Assembly (NCBI RefSeq): GCF_003651245.1 | Contig: NZ_RAPE01000001.1 | Coordinates: forward strand, 310,001 to 374,000 | Reading direction: 5' to 3' | Length of the DNA stretch: 64,000 bases | Source of the DNA: Roseovarius spongiae | Lineage (GTDB): Bacteria > Pseudomonadota > Alphaproteobacteria > Rhodobacterales > Rhodobacteraceae | Shown here: positions 27,178 through 35,784 of the stretch, in pieces | How the letters are laid out: each line of letters starts with the position of its first letter | How positions within the stretch are numbered: position 1 is the stretch's first letter | The notes under the pieces: generated by a model | The model's database searches: none | What the model saw: only the letters and a program-made list of their open reading frames with translations | What the model was told of the DNA's origin: nothing | Translations under genes and position numbers: made by a program

Positions 27178-27744
27178 ATGGCCGAGGAAATGAACCTGAC
27201 AGGACAGACGCTTATCGCCATGCCGGGCATGGGCGACGACCGTTTCGGCAATGCGGTGGTCTTCATGTGCGCGCATTCTCCCGAGGGCGCGATGGGCCTC
27301 ATCGTGAACAAACCGACGTCGGACCTGTCGCTGTCGCATCTTCTCGACCAGTTGTCGGTGGAGGTGAGCGCGGAGGCGCGCGAAATGCCGGTGCATTTCG
27401 GCGGCCCGGTGGAGCATGGGCGCGGCTTCGTGCTGCACGAAAAGGGCTACGCGTCGCCCGTTTCCACGCTTGACGTGAGCGACGCCTTCGCGATGACCGC
27501 GGCCATCGACATTCTCGAGGACATGGCTGGCGGCGGCGGCCCGGAGCATGCGATCATCGCGCTGGGCTATGCCGGCTGGGGGCCGGGGCAGCTCGAGAGC
27601 GAAATCGCGCGCAACGGCTGGCTGATCTGCCCGGGCACGCCCGACCTGATCTTCGACACCGCCGATCCCGACAAGTGGGAGGCCGCGCTGACCCTGCTCG
27701 GGGTGAGCCCGCTGACGCTTTCGGCGGAGGCGGGGCGGGCGTAG
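27178..27744 (+). CDS. YqgE/AlgH family protein
   Basis: UPF0301 protein of 188 residues, normal for the family. Typical blocks: LIAMPGMGDDRFGNAVVFMC (14-33), GAMGLIVNKP and the repeat-like FGGPVEHGRGFVLH. The biochemical function of YqgE/AlgH is not established. ATG 27178 follows AGGAG closely. The 102-bp gap after it holds a hairpin and a dispersed element. Confidence 0.93.
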   Translation: MAEEMNLTGQTLIAMPGMGDDRFGNAVVFMCAHSPEGAMGLIVNKPTSDLSLSHLLDQLSVEVSAEAREMPVHFGGPVEHGRGFVLHEKGYASPVSTLDVSDAFAMTAAIDILEDMAGGGGPEHAIIALGYAGWGPGQLESEIARNGWLICPGTPDLIFDTADPDKWEAALTLLGVSPLTLSAEAGRA

Positions 27745-27771
27745 GTTTTTCGCACGCTGCGCACGCTTGAT

Positions 27772-27813
27772 CTCTCGCCCCGAGGCGGAGGCTCGCGCCG
27801 TCTTTGGCGAGAG
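27772..27813 (+). terminator. Inverted repeat between yqgE and the TIGR02302 gene
   Basis: CTCTCGCC (27772-27779) and GGCGAGAG (27806-27813) are perfect 8-bp complements with 26 nt between them, in a short convergent gap. The right arm runs into the GAGTATT element. Probably marks the ends of both transcripts. Confidence 0.45.
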
Positions 27814-27834
27814 TATTTGGGGAACATTGAAAGC
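27811..27834 (+). repeat. Dispersed GAGTATT element, copy 3
   Basis: GAGTATT-TGGG-GAACATTGAAAGC, 13 bp before the stop codon of the convergent TIGR02302 gene and overlapping the right arm of the preceding inverted repeat. Confidence 0.65.
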
Positions 27835-27846
27835 CCGTCGGGGGCG

Positions 27847-30426
27847 TCAGAACCGTTCGAGCAGGCGTTCGAGGTAGTTGCGCTCGACCTCGGGGCGTTC
27901 CGTTTCGCCCGAGCGGCGGCGGATTTCATCGAGCAATTCGCGGGCGCGGCGATAGACGTCCTCGCCCTGGAGCAGGCTGTCGCGGGTGCCGGCGCGGTCG
28001 CCCTGGCCGGGGGTGCGGCCCAGAGGGTCGCTCTGCTGGCCGCCATCCATGCCGCGCGCCTGTCCCTGGCCTTCGCCGGGGTCGCGGTTGGCCAGCGCCT
28101 CGCCGAGGCTGCGCATGCCGTCGCGCAGCGCGTCCATCGCCTCGGCCTGCCGGTCGATCGCCTCGGCGAGATCGTCGTCGCGCAGCGCCTCCTCGGCGCC
28201 GTCCATCGCGCGCCCGGCCCGGTCGAGCGCGTCGCGCGCCGCATCGCCCGCCTCGGTCCCGGCGCCGGGCAGGGCGCCGCGCTGGCGGTCGAGTTCGCGG
28301 CGCAGCGCCTGTTGGCGGTCGGCAAGCGCGCCGGCCTGACCCTGGCCGTCCTGCCGGGCGCTCTCATCGCCCCCGCCGCCCTGGCCCGGCCGACCCTCGC
28401 CGCCCTGGCCCTCGTGACTCTGGCCGCGGCCCTCACCGCCGCTGCGGCCCTCGTTCTGCTGGCTCTGGCCCGACTGGGCGTTCGGGTTGAACTGTTCCTG
28501 CAAGTCGCGGAACGCCTGGTCCGACAGGCCCTGCTGCTCGCGCAGGGTGTCGGCGAGGCCTTCCATCGCCTGCTGGCCCTCGCCCTCGCCGCGCTGGCCT
28601 TCGGTGACGCGCAGGTTTTCCATCATCCGCTGGAATTCCTCCATCGCCTGCTGCGCCTCGGCCATGCGGCCCTGTTCGATCAACTCCTGGATGCGGTCCA
28701 TCATGTCCTGAAGGTCCTGCTGGGTGAGCTGCATGCGGTTCTGGTCGCCGCCGTCGGGTTGATCCGCGCCGCTTTCGCGTTCGGCCTGCTGGAATTTCTG
28801 ACGCAGGTAATCCTGCGTCGCGTCGCGCAATTCCTGCATGAGCTGGGCGATTTCCTCGTCGCTGGCACCGTTCTTCATCGCCTCGCTCAGCCGTTCCTGC
28901 GCCGCGCGCATCCGTTCGAGCGCGTCGCCGATGTCGCCGTCCTCGAGCATGACGCCCAAATCCCAGAGCGCCGCGGCGATCTCGTCCTGCGCCTCGGAGG
29001 TGATCGGGCCGTCCGCGATGGAGGCTTCGAGCCGGCGCAGGATCACCCGCAGGCGCAGGTAGCTGGCCGATGTCGGGAACAGCCCGTCCTCGGGGCGGTG
29101 CGAAATGGCGCGCAGGATCTGCGCCGCCTCGGCGGCGTTGGAGCGCGCCCAGAGCAGCGCCTGGCGCTGCTCGATCACGGATGCGGCCAGCGGGTCGAAG
29201 AAGCGGCGAGCGGGCAGGGTCAGTTGCTCGGGCGGGCTGTGGCCGGTCTGGCCGCGCGCGTCCTCGACCTGCAATTCCAGCGTGACGGGCAAATGCGCCC
29301 AGGGGTGCTGCGAGAGGTTTTCGACCAGGGTTTCGGTGAACTCCGCGCGGTCGCCGGTGATCGGCATCGGCAGGTCGAGCGTGAGTGGCGCGCGCGGGTC
29401 GGGTTCGGCGGCGAGGCCATAGCGCCGCTCGACCCGGTCGAGATCGAGCCGGAACGTCGCCGTGCCGCCGGTCACGCCATAGTCGTCGGAGGCGCGGAAC
29501 GGGCGGCTCATCCGGCCGTCGAAGGTGGTCTTCGCGCCCTCTGCAAGCAGCGCGACCGAGGGGCGCGCATCCGGCGTGGCGGTGACGCTCCACTTGCGCC
29601 CGCCGGGGCCGTCGATGGCGATCGTCCCGTTTCGGGTCACGTCGAAATCCTGTTCAGGATCGGTCGCGACGCCCACGTCCTCGGTGCGGCCCGACACCGT
29701 CTCGGACACGCTGAGCGCGCCGGGGGCGCCGTAGAGACGCAGGGTCACGCGGCTTCCCTCGGGGACGCCAAAACGGTTCCCGAGATCGGCGAGGTAGAGG
29801 CTCGGCAGCCCGGTATGGGCCGGCGGCTCGATCCAGCCCTCCCATGCGGGGCCAGACGTGGGCGCCGGGCCGCCGCCGGCGATGTGCTGCACGCTGCCGA
29901 CGCGCCAGACCGACCCGAAGGCGAGCGCGACGACAAGACCCAGAAGCGCGATATAGCGCAGCCCGAAGGGATCGCGCCGCGCCAGCCGCAGATCGGGTTC
30001 GATCGCGCGTGCGCGCGCCGCCGCCTTCACCATGCGCGCGCGGTGCGCGTGCCAGAGCGCCTCGGACGCCGGATCGCCGGCGCCGATCGCCTGCCGGTCG
30101 GCAAGCGCGGCGAGCGGGCGGCCCGGCAGCGCCGCGTCCATCCGCGCCAGCGCCTCCGCGCGGCGCGGCCAGCGGAACCGGATCAGGCCGAGCCCTGTAA
30201 AGACCAGCGCCCCGAGCGCCGCCCCGGCGAGAACCGCGAAGACCAGTTCGATCATCGCCCATTCGTGAAAGCCCAGCATCAGCGCCGCCGCCACCGCCGC
30301 GATCAGCGTCCAGAGCGGCCAGAACGCCCGCACCAGCCGCTCGGCCAGCAGTCCCGCCCATGTCAGGGTGAGCGGCAGGCGCAGCCGTGCGGCGATGTCG
30401 CGTGTCAGGGGTGTCCGTTCAGCCAT
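27847..30426 (-). CDS. TIGR02302 family membrane protein (DUF4175-like)
   Basis: 859-residue protein of an alphaproteobacterial family of unknown function known for low complexity. Two membrane segments near the N-terminus (about 38-52 and 57-82) and one around 160-178 precede a periplasmic beta-rich region (about 190-400), then a long helical part, and a Gln/Gly/Glu-rich low-complexity stretch (about 590-720, for example GQGGEGRPGQGGGGDES). The C-terminus is helical again. It is the last gene of the argH - lipoprotein - lysA unit, 45 bp after lysA, an order I recall from several alphaproteobacteria. A cell-envelope role is plausible from topology only. Confidence 0.88.
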   Translation of the reverse strand: MAERTPLTRDIAARLRLPLTLTWAGLLAERLVRAFWPLWTLIAAVAAALMLGFHEWAMIELVFAVLAGAALGALVFTGLGLIRFRWPRRAEALARMDAALPGRPLAALADRQAIGAGDPASEALWHAHRARMVKAAARARAIEPDLRLARRDPFGLRYIALLGLVVALAFGSVWRVGSVQHIAGGGPAPTSGPAWEGWIEPPAHTGLPSLYLADLGNRFGVPEGSRVTLRLYGAPGALSVSETVSGRTEDVGVATDPEQDFDVTRNGTIAIDGPGGRKWSVTATPDARPSVALLAEGAKTTFDGRMSRPFRASDDYGVTGGTATFRLDLDRVERRYGLAAEPDPRAPLTLDLPMPITGDRAEFTETLVENLSQHPWAHLPVTLELQVEDARGQTGHSPPEQLTLPARRFFDPLAASVIEQRQALLWARSNAAEAAQILRAISHRPEDGLFPTSASYLRLRVILRRLEASIADGPITSEAQDEIAAALWDLGVMLEDGDIGDALERMRAAQERLSEAMKNGASDEEIAQLMQELRDATQDYLRQKFQQAERESGADQPDGGDQNRMQLTQQDLQDMMDRIQELIEQGRMAEAQQAMEEFQRMMENLRVTEGQRGEGEGQQAMEGLADTLREQQGLSDQAFRDLQEQFNPNAQSGQSQQNEGRSGGEGRGQSHEGQGGEGRPGQGGGGDESARQDGQGQAGALADRQQALRRELDRQRGALPGAGTEAGDAARDALDRAGRAMDGAEEALRDDDLAEAIDRQAEAMDALRDGMRSLGEALANRDPGEGQGQARGMDGGQQSDPLGRTPGQGDRAGTRDSLLQGEDVYRRARELLDEIRRRSGETERPEVERNYLERLLERF

Positions 30427-30471
30427 CTCCAGCCATTTAACGCTTTGGTGGGGCCGGACACGGGGATCGCG

Positions 30472-31737
30472 TCAGAGCCATGCGGGCATCGTATCGCGAT
30501 TTATGATTTCGTCAAAGCTCGGCCGGGGGCGGATGACGGCGAATTGATGCCCATGCACCAGCACCTCGGGGACGAGCGGGCGGGTGTTGTATTCGCTGGC
30601 CATCACCGCGCCGTAGGCCCCGGCGCTGCGGAACGCGACCAGATCGCCCGCCCCGAGCGGCGGCATGGCGCGCGCGCGGGCAAAGGTGTCGCCGCTTTCG
30701 CAGACCGGGCCGACGATGTCGTAGGGGCGTTTCTCGGCGCCGGCTGCGGGTTCGGTCACGGGAACGATATCGTGCCAGGCGTCGTACATCGCGGGCCGGA
30801 TCAGGTCGTTCATCGCCGCGTCGAGGATCAGGAAATCGCGCCCCTCGCCGGATTTGGGGTAGATGACCGCACTCACCAGCAGTCCGGCGTTTCCCGCGAT
30901 CAGGCGGCCTGGCTCGATCTCGATCTCGCAACCCAGATGCCCGACGGTCTCCTTCACGACCTGCCCGTATTCCATCGGCAGCGGCGGCGCGCTGTTGGAG
31001 CGCTCGTAAGGGATCCCCAACCCGCCGCCAAGGTCGAGCCGGCGGATGTCGTGCCCGTCCGCGCGCAGGGCTTCGGTCAGCTCGGCCAGTTTTCCGTAGG
31101 CCTGCCGGTAAGGATCCAGATCCGTGATCTGGCTGCCGATATGCATGTCGATGCCGATCACCTCGAGCCCGGGCAACGTCGCCGCATGAGCGTACACCTC
31201 GCGCGCGCGGGAGATCGGGATGCCGAACTTGTTCTCGGCCTTGCCGGTGGCGATCTTGGCGTGGGTTTTCGCGTCCACGTCCGGGTTCACCCGCACCGCG
31301 ATGGGCGCGCGCGTCCCGAGCGACAGCGCCACTTCGTTCAGCGCCTCCATCTCCGGCTCGCTCTCGACGTTGAACTGGCGCACCCCGCCGGTCAGCGCGA
31401 GGCGCATCTCCTCGCGCGTCTTGCCGACGCCGGAAAACACGATCCGCTCGCCCGGGACGCCGGCGGCCTGCGCGCGCCGGTATTCCCCGCCCGAGACGAC
31501 ATCCATACCCGCCCCGAGCCGCGCCAGCGTCGTCAGGATCGCCTGGTTGCTGGCCGCCTTCATCGCGTAGCAGACAAGGTGGTCGAGCCCTTCCAGCGCC
31601 TCGTCGAACAGGCGGAAATGCCGCGTCAGCGTGGCGGTGGAATAGACGTAGAAAGGCGTGCCGACCTCGGCCGCGATCTCGGGGATGGGGACGTCCTCGG
31701 CATGCAGCACGCCGTCACGGTAGAGAAAATGATCCAA
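30472..31737 (-). CDS. lysA: Diaminopimelate decarboxylase
   Basis: PLP enzyme that decarboxylates meso-diaminopimelate to lysine, the final step of lysine synthesis. The 421 residues match LysA. The PLP lysine is Lys60 in CYAMKAASNQ; the glycine loop is LDLGGGLGIPY; GPVCESGDTFA is the active-site motif that contributes a Cys across the dimer. The start appears to be TTG at 31737 (reading MDHFLYRDGVL) with GGGGTGAGG upstream; no ATG is available nearby. It follows the lipoprotein gene by 79 bp, a gap holding a dispersed element. Confidence 0.95.
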   Translation of the reverse strand: MDHFLYRDGVLHAEDVPIPEIAAEVGTPFYVYSTATLTRHFRLFDEALEGLDHLVCYAMKAASNQAILTTLARLGAGMDVVSGGEYRRAQAAGVPGERIVFSGVGKTREEMRLALTGGVRQFNVESEPEMEALNEVALSLGTRAPIAVRVNPDVDAKTHAKIATGKAENKFGIPISRAREVYAHAATLPGLEVIGIDMHIGSQITDLDPYRQAYGKLAELTEALRADGHDIRRLDLGGGLGIPYERSNSAPPLPMEYGQVVKETVGHLGCEIEIEPGRLIAGNAGLLVSAVIYPKSGEGRDFLILDAAMNDLIRPAMYDAWHDIVPVTEPAAGAEKRPYDIVGPVCESGDTFARARAMPPLGAGDLVAFRSAGAYGAVMASEYNTRPLVPEVLVHGHQFAVIRPRPSFDEIINRDTMPAWL

Positions 31738-31762
31738 GCCTCACCCCTGCCGGATCGTCCGG

Positions 31763-31785
31763 CTTTCAATGTTCCAAGAATACTC
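31763..31785 (-). repeat. Dispersed GAGTATT element, copy 4
   Basis: On the minus strand reads GAGTATT-CTTG-GAACATTGAAAG, between the lipoprotein gene and lysA, oriented like both genes. Identical to copies 2 and 3 outside the 4-bp spacer. Confidence 0.65.
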
Positions 31786-31816
31786 GAAATCCAACGTGCG
31801 ATCGGTGGAAACCGCG

Positions 31817-31996
31817 TCAGAAGCCCACGCCGACATGCGTGCTGACGCGCCCGCTGATCCAGTCGGTCCCGACGGTGGCGTTGGTTCCGTTCGACCCGAC
31901 CCCGACCGTGGTGTTGACCGACGGGCGCACGGGCGGGCCGTCCACGCCGCAGGCGGCGAGTGCTGCGAATAGCGCGATTGCCGCTGTCATCCTCAT
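31817..31996 (-). CDS. Small lipoprotein between argH and lysA
   Basis: 59-residue ORF too short for most gene finders. It begins [17 protein letters not shown]: a two-charge start, a hydrophobic core and a lipobox LAAC with Cys16, so it should be a lipoprotein processed by signal peptidase II. The mature part (about 44 residues) is rich in Gly, Val and Thr, with a repeated VGVGSN/VGTD/VGVG pattern. Its ATG overlaps the argH stop (ATGA), which argues strongly that it is translated. Similar tiny lipoproteins are annotated in this position in related genomes; function unknown. Confidence 0.75.
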   Translation of the reverse strand: MRMTAAIALFAALAACGVDGPPVRPSVNTTVGVGSNGTNATVGTDWISGRVSTHVGVGF

Positions 31997-33384
31997 CCCA
32001 ATATCTCCTGCCAGCGTTGCACCTGGCGGCGCACCTGTTCGGGCGCCGTGCCGCCGTAACTGGTGCGGCTGGCGACCGAGTTATGCACGCCGAGCACGTC
32101 GAACACCTCTGCGCTGATGTCGCCATGCACCGATTGCATGTCCCCGAGCGAGAGGTCGGGCAGATCGCAGCCCTTGCCTTCGGCCATCGCCACCAGCGCG
32201 CCGGTCACATGATGCGCCTCGCGGAACGGCATGTCCAGCACCCGCACCAGCCAGTCGGCGAGGTCGGTCGCGGTCGAGAACCCGGCGCTGGCCGCGGCCT
32301 CGAGTGCTGCGCGGTTGGCGCTCATGTCGCGCACCATGCCCTCCATCGCGGCCAGCGCCAGCATGAGGTTGTCAGCGGCGTCAAAGACCTGTTCCTTGTC
32401 TTCCTGCATGTCCTTGGAATAGGCGAGCGGCAGCCCCTTCATCACCAGCGTCAGCGCCACGTTGGCGCCGAAGATGCGCCCGATCTTGGAGCGGATCAGT
32501 TCCGCCGCGTCGGGGTTCTTCTTCTGCGGCATGATGCTGGAGCCGGTCGAGAACCGGTCGGACAGCGTCACGAAGCGGAACTGCGCGCTGGACCAGATCA
32601 CCAGCTCCTCGGCCAGCCGGCTCAGGTGCATGGCGCAGATGCTGGCCATGCCGAGAAATTCGAGCGCGAAATCCCGGTCGCTCACCGCGTCGAGCGAGTT
32701 GGCGCAGGGCCGGTCGAAGCCCAGTTCGGCGGCGGTCATGTCGCGATCGATCGGAAAGCTCGTCCCGGCGAGCGCCGCGGCGCCAAGCGGGCATTCGTTC
32801 ATCCGCGCCCGCGCGTCGCGCACCCGCCCCAGGTCACGGTTCAGCATCTCGACATAGGCCATCATGTGATGCCCCCATGTCACCGGCTGCGCGGTTTGCA
32901 GGTGGGTAAAGCCCGGCATGACCCAGTCGGCCCCCGCCTCGGCCTGCGACACAAGCGCGCGCATCAGCGCGATCAGCGCGGCGTCGGCGGCGTCCAGCTG
33001 GTCGCGCACCCAGAGCCGGAAATCGGTCGCCACCTGGTCATTGCGCGACCGGCCCGTATGCAGACGGCCTGCGGGCGCGCCAATCAGCTCCTTGAGGCGC
33101 GCCTCGACGTTCATGTGGATGTCCTCGAGCGCGGCGGAAAACGCGAAGCTGCCGTCCTCGATTTCTGACAACACCGTGAGAAGCCCTTCCTTCATCGCGG
33201 CGGCATCGCTATCACTCACGATGCCGGTGCTGGCCAACATGGCCGCATGGGCCTTGGAGCCCGCGATGTCCTGCGCCGCCATGCGTCGGTCGAACCCGAT
33301 CGAGGCGTTGATCGCCTCCATGATCGCATCGGGTCCGTCGGCGAAGCGGCCGCCCCACATTGCGTTCGAGGATGAGTCTGCCAT
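31993..33384 (-). CDS. argH: Argininosuccinate lyase
   Basis: Cleaves argininosuccinate to arginine and fumarate, the last step of arginine synthesis. The 463 residues match ArgH. The fumarase/lyase superfamily signature [12 protein letters not shown] is at about 279-290; HTGRSRNDQ near 109-117 and [12 protein letters not shown] toward the C-terminus are also typical. ATG 33384 ([14 protein letters not shown]) was chosen over upstream ATGs in the same frame because it gives the usual N-terminus. It is divergent from tlpA with only 23 bp between start codons, so their promoters must overlap each other's genes. Confidence 0.96.
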   Translation of the reverse strand: MADSSSNAMWGGRFADGPDAIMEAINASIGFDRRMAAQDIAGSKAHAAMLASTGIVSDSDAAAMKEGLLTVLSEIEDGSFAFSAALEDIHMNVEARLKELIGAPAGRLHTGRSRNDQVATDFRLWVRDQLDAADAALIALMRALVSQAEAGADWVMPGFTHLQTAQPVTWGHHMMAYVEMLNRDLGRVRDARARMNECPLGAAALAGTSFPIDRDMTAAELGFDRPCANSLDAVSDRDFALEFLGMASICAMHLSRLAEELVIWSSAQFRFVTLSDRFSTGSSIMPQKKNPDAAELIRSKIGRIFGANVALTLVMKGLPLAYSKDMQEDKEQVFDAADNLMLALAAMEGMVRDMSANRAALEAAASAGFSTATDLADWLVRVLDMPFREAHHVTGALVAMAEGKGCDLPDLSLGDMQSVHGDISAEVFDVLGVHNSVASRTSYGGTAPEQVRRQVQRWQEILG

Positions 33385-33407
33385 TCGCCTGTCCCTTCGG
33401 AGGAAAG

Positions 33408-34022
33408 ATGCCCCTGTCACGTTCCGCAATCGTCTACATCGCCGCCGGCGCGGTTGCAATTGCAGCCGTCGCCACCGTCATGCTGGTGCGCCCGTCGGGC
33501 GAGGTTCTGGCGCAGGACGCGCGCGATTACAGCGCCTATCAGCAGATGCTCGAGGGCGACATGAAGAAGCTGAGCTTCCACGCCGCGCCCAAGGCGGCGA
33601 GCGCGCTTGCCTTCACCACCGGCGACGGTGGCGAGGGCACGCTGGCCGATCACCGGGGCAAATACGTGCTGCTCAACTTCTGGGCGACATGGTGCGCGCC
33701 CTGTCGCAAGGAGATGCCGATGCTTTCCGAGTTGCAGGCCGAGTTCGGCGGCGAGGATTTCGAGGTGCTGACGCTGGCCACCGGGCGCAACCCGGTCCCG
33801 GCGATCAAGGCGTTCTTCGACGAGATCGGCGTCGACAACCTGCCGATGCACCGCGATCCCAAGCAGCAGGTCGCCCGCGAGATGGGCGTGCTGGGCCTGC
33901 CGATCACCGTGATCCTCGACCCCGAGGGGCGAGAGATCGCGCGGATGCAGGGCGACGCGGAGTGGAACAGCGACAGCGCGAAAGCGATGCTGCGCGCCCT
34001 GCTGGACGGCGAAACGGGCTGA
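33408..34022 (+). CDS. tlpA: Thiol:disulfide interchange protein, TlpA-like
   Basis: Membrane-anchored periplasmic thioredoxin-fold reductase of 204 residues. An N-terminal hydrophobic segment (about 6-24) acts as anchor or signal. The active site is Cys96-Ala-Pro-Cys99 in [13 protein letters not shown], and the cis-proline loop is [10 protein letters not shown]. TlpA proteins reduce cytochrome oxidase copper-site precursors and apocytochromes c. GGAGGA lies 4 bp before ATG 33408; the in-frame ATGs upstream fall inside argH. Position opposite argH is one I recall in other alphaproteobacteria. Confidence 0.92.
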   Translation: MPLSRSAIVYIAAGAVAIAAVATVMLVRPSGEVLAQDARDYSAYQQMLEGDMKKLSFHAAPKAASALAFTTGDGGEGTLADHRGKYVLLNFWATWCAPCRKEMPMLSELQAEFGGEDFEVLTLATGRNPVPAIKAFFDEIGVDNLPMHRDPKQQVAREMGVLGLPITVILDPEGREIARMQGDAEWNSDSAKAMLRALLDGETG

Positions 34023-34033
34023 ATCCGCGCGCC

Positions 34034-34055
34034 GGAGATTTTTCGACGAAGAATC
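34034..34055 (+). repeat. Dispersed element, divergent copy 5
   Basis: GGAGATTTTTCGACGAAGAA followed by TC, 11 bp after the tlpA stop and just before the 3' end of the convergent MaoC gene. It resembles copies 1 and 6 more than copies 2-4. Confidence 0.35.
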
Positions 34056-34056
34056 G

Positions 34057-34494
34057 TCACCCCGCGCGGCGCAGGATATGCGTCGCGCGGTAGGTCATCA
34101 CCACCACGTCGTCCTGGTTGATCACCTCGTAATCGATGTCCGAACGCCCGCGATCCGGGCGGCTGCGCGAGGGCGTGACCGACGCGACCGTGCCGCGACA
34201 GCGCAGCACGTCGCCCGGACGCACCGGATGCAGGAAGCGCAGCGCGTCCATGCCGGGCGAGCCGAGCGACGCCTCGGTCCAGATGTCGGCCTCGAGCGTG
34301 AGGGTGAACGCGGTCAGCAGCGTGTGAAACCCGCTGGCGATGATCCCGCCGAAGGGCGTCGCGGCGGCGGCCTCGGCGTCGATATGGAAGGGTTGGGGAT
34401 CCCACTGCCGCGCGAAGGCGAGGATATCCTCGAGCGGCAGCGCCTTGGCGGCGGTCTCAAAAGTGAACCCCTCGTGAAGATCGTCAAGATACAT
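34057..34494 (-). CDS. MaoC family dehydratase
   Basis: Hot-dog-fold protein of 145 residues, the size of a single-domain MaoC/(R)-enoyl-CoA hydratase. The catalytic hydratase-2 motif is seen as WDPQPFHIDAEAAAATPFGG (about 31-50), with Asp and His in place, and GFHTLLTAF follows. Substrates of such proteins are enoyl-CoA thioesters, but this one is unassigned. Its ATG is inside the M20 gene's 3' end (11-bp overlap), so the two form a coupled pair. Confidence 0.88.
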   Translation of the reverse strand: MYLDDLHEGFTFETAAKALPLEDILAFARQWDPQPFHIDAEAAAATPFGGIIASGFHTLLTAFTLTLEADIWTEASLGSPGMDALRFLHPVRPGDVLRCRGTVASVTPSRSRPDRGRSDIDYEVINQDDVVVMTYRATHILRRAG

Positions 34495-35680
34495 GGCCGT
34501 TCCTTTCCGCCGTGCGGGGCGCGAGCTCCTGCTCGACCAGGGCCGCCCACCAGGCCGAACCGGGCGTTAGCGCCGCGTCGTTGAAGTCGTAATCCGGTGA
34601 ATGGAGCGGGCGCGCGTGCGCGCCCTCTGCGCCGTTGCCGATCAGCATGAAACAGCCCGGCGCCGCGTGGGCGAAATGCGCGAAATCCTCCGAAAAGAGC
34701 TTGGGCGGGCCGGCGTCGTCGACGTCACCTGATACACGCGCGGCGGCGCGGACGGCGCGCGCGGCGCTCTCCGCATCGTTCATGGTGGCGGGAAAGATCG
34801 TCTCGTAGCTCACCTCGGCCCGCACGCCATGCGCCGCCGCGACGCCGTCGACGATCCGGCGCATCGCCGCCTCGATGCTTGCGTTGGTCTCGGGGTCGAG
34901 CGCGCGGCAGTCGCCGCGCAGCACCGCGCGCCCGGGCAGCACGTTGCGCCGCCCGTCGGTTTCGAACGTGGTTAGGGAGACGACCGCGTGGCGCGCCGGA
35001 TCGATCTTGCGCGCGACGATGGTTTGCAGCGCGAGCGCGATTTCCGCCCCAACGGTGAGCGCGTCCACCCCCATATGCGGCAGCGCCGCGTGCCCGCCTT
35101 GTCCGGTGATGGCGATCTCGAAGAGCGCCTCGCTCGCCGTCATCACGCCGGGGCGGGTCTGGAAGGCGCCCACGGGCAGCCCCGGCATGTTGTGCGCGCC
35201 GTAGATCGCGTCGACCGGGAACCGGGCGAACAACCCGTCGGCCAGCATCGCGGCGGCGCCTTCGCCGTGTTCCTCGTTCGGCTGGAAGATGAACACCGCG
35301 CGTCCGTCGAACCGCCCCTCGTCGGCGAGGTGTTTCGCCGCGCCCAGCAGCATCGCCATGTGCCCGTCATGGCCGCAGGCGTGCATCCGCCCGGGTGTCT
35401 TGCTGGCGTGCGCAAGCCCCGTCGCCTCCTCGATGGGCAGCGCGTCCATGTCGGCGCGCAGCCCGATGGCGCGGGGGCCGTTGCCGCGCTGCAGGACGCC
35501 GACCACGCCCGAGCCGCCGACGCCTTGATGCACCTCGAGGCCGAAACCTTCCAGCAGCTCGGCCACCCTTCGGGCGGTGCGCGGCAGATCGAAGCCGAGC
35601 TCCGGATGGCGGTGGAAGTCCCGCCGCCACGCCTGCATCTCGGCCCAGAGCCCCGCTGTCGGAAGCGCGCTCGCGTCCAT
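34484..35680 (-). CDS. M20 family amidohydrolase (hippurate hydrolase/aminoacylase-like)
   Basis: Metal-dependent amidohydrolase of 398 residues. Motifs: RRDFHRHPELGFD (about 15-27), MHACGHDGHMAMLLGAA with the metal-binding Cys/His pair, FQPNEEHGEGA with the catalytic Glu-Glu, and the dimerisation-domain block GQGGHAALPHMGVDA. The subgroup cleaves N-acyl amino acids or indole-amide conjugates; the substrate is open. ATG 35680 gives MDASALPTAGLW, 16 codons inside the longest ORF. It is divergent from the lldD-like gene. Confidence 0.9.
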   Translation of the reverse strand: MDASALPTAGLWAEMQAWRRDFHRHPELGFDLPRTARRVAELLEGFGLEVHQGVGGSGVVGVLQRGNGPRAIGLRADMDALPIEEATGLAHASKTPGRMHACGHDGHMAMLLGAAKHLADEGRFDGRAVFIFQPNEEHGEGAAAMLADGLFARFPVDAIYGAHNMPGLPVGAFQTRPGVMTASEALFEIAITGQGGHAALPHMGVDALTVGAEIALALQTIVARKIDPARHAVVSLTTFETDGRRNVLPGRAVLRGDCRALDPETNASIEAAMRRIVDGVAAAHGVRAEVSYETIFPATMNDAESAARAVRAAARVSGDVDDAGPPKLFSEDFAHFAHAAPGCFMLIGNGAEGAHARPLHSPDYDFNDAALTPGSAWWAALVEQELAPRTAERNGHVS

Positions 35681-35784
35681 ACTTCCCTCCGTTTCACGCC
35701 GCGCCCAGCATGGGGCGGAATCGCCCATTGCTCAAGCCGGCGCGGAGCCGGTAAGACTCGGGCGCGCCAGCCGAGGGAAATCCC

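Noticed and set aside
27817-31845. A 1342-codon open frame on the plus strand
   Set aside because: It lies antisense to the TIGR02302 and lysA genes and the gap between; long mirror frames are expected at this GC content, and it has no recognisable domain.
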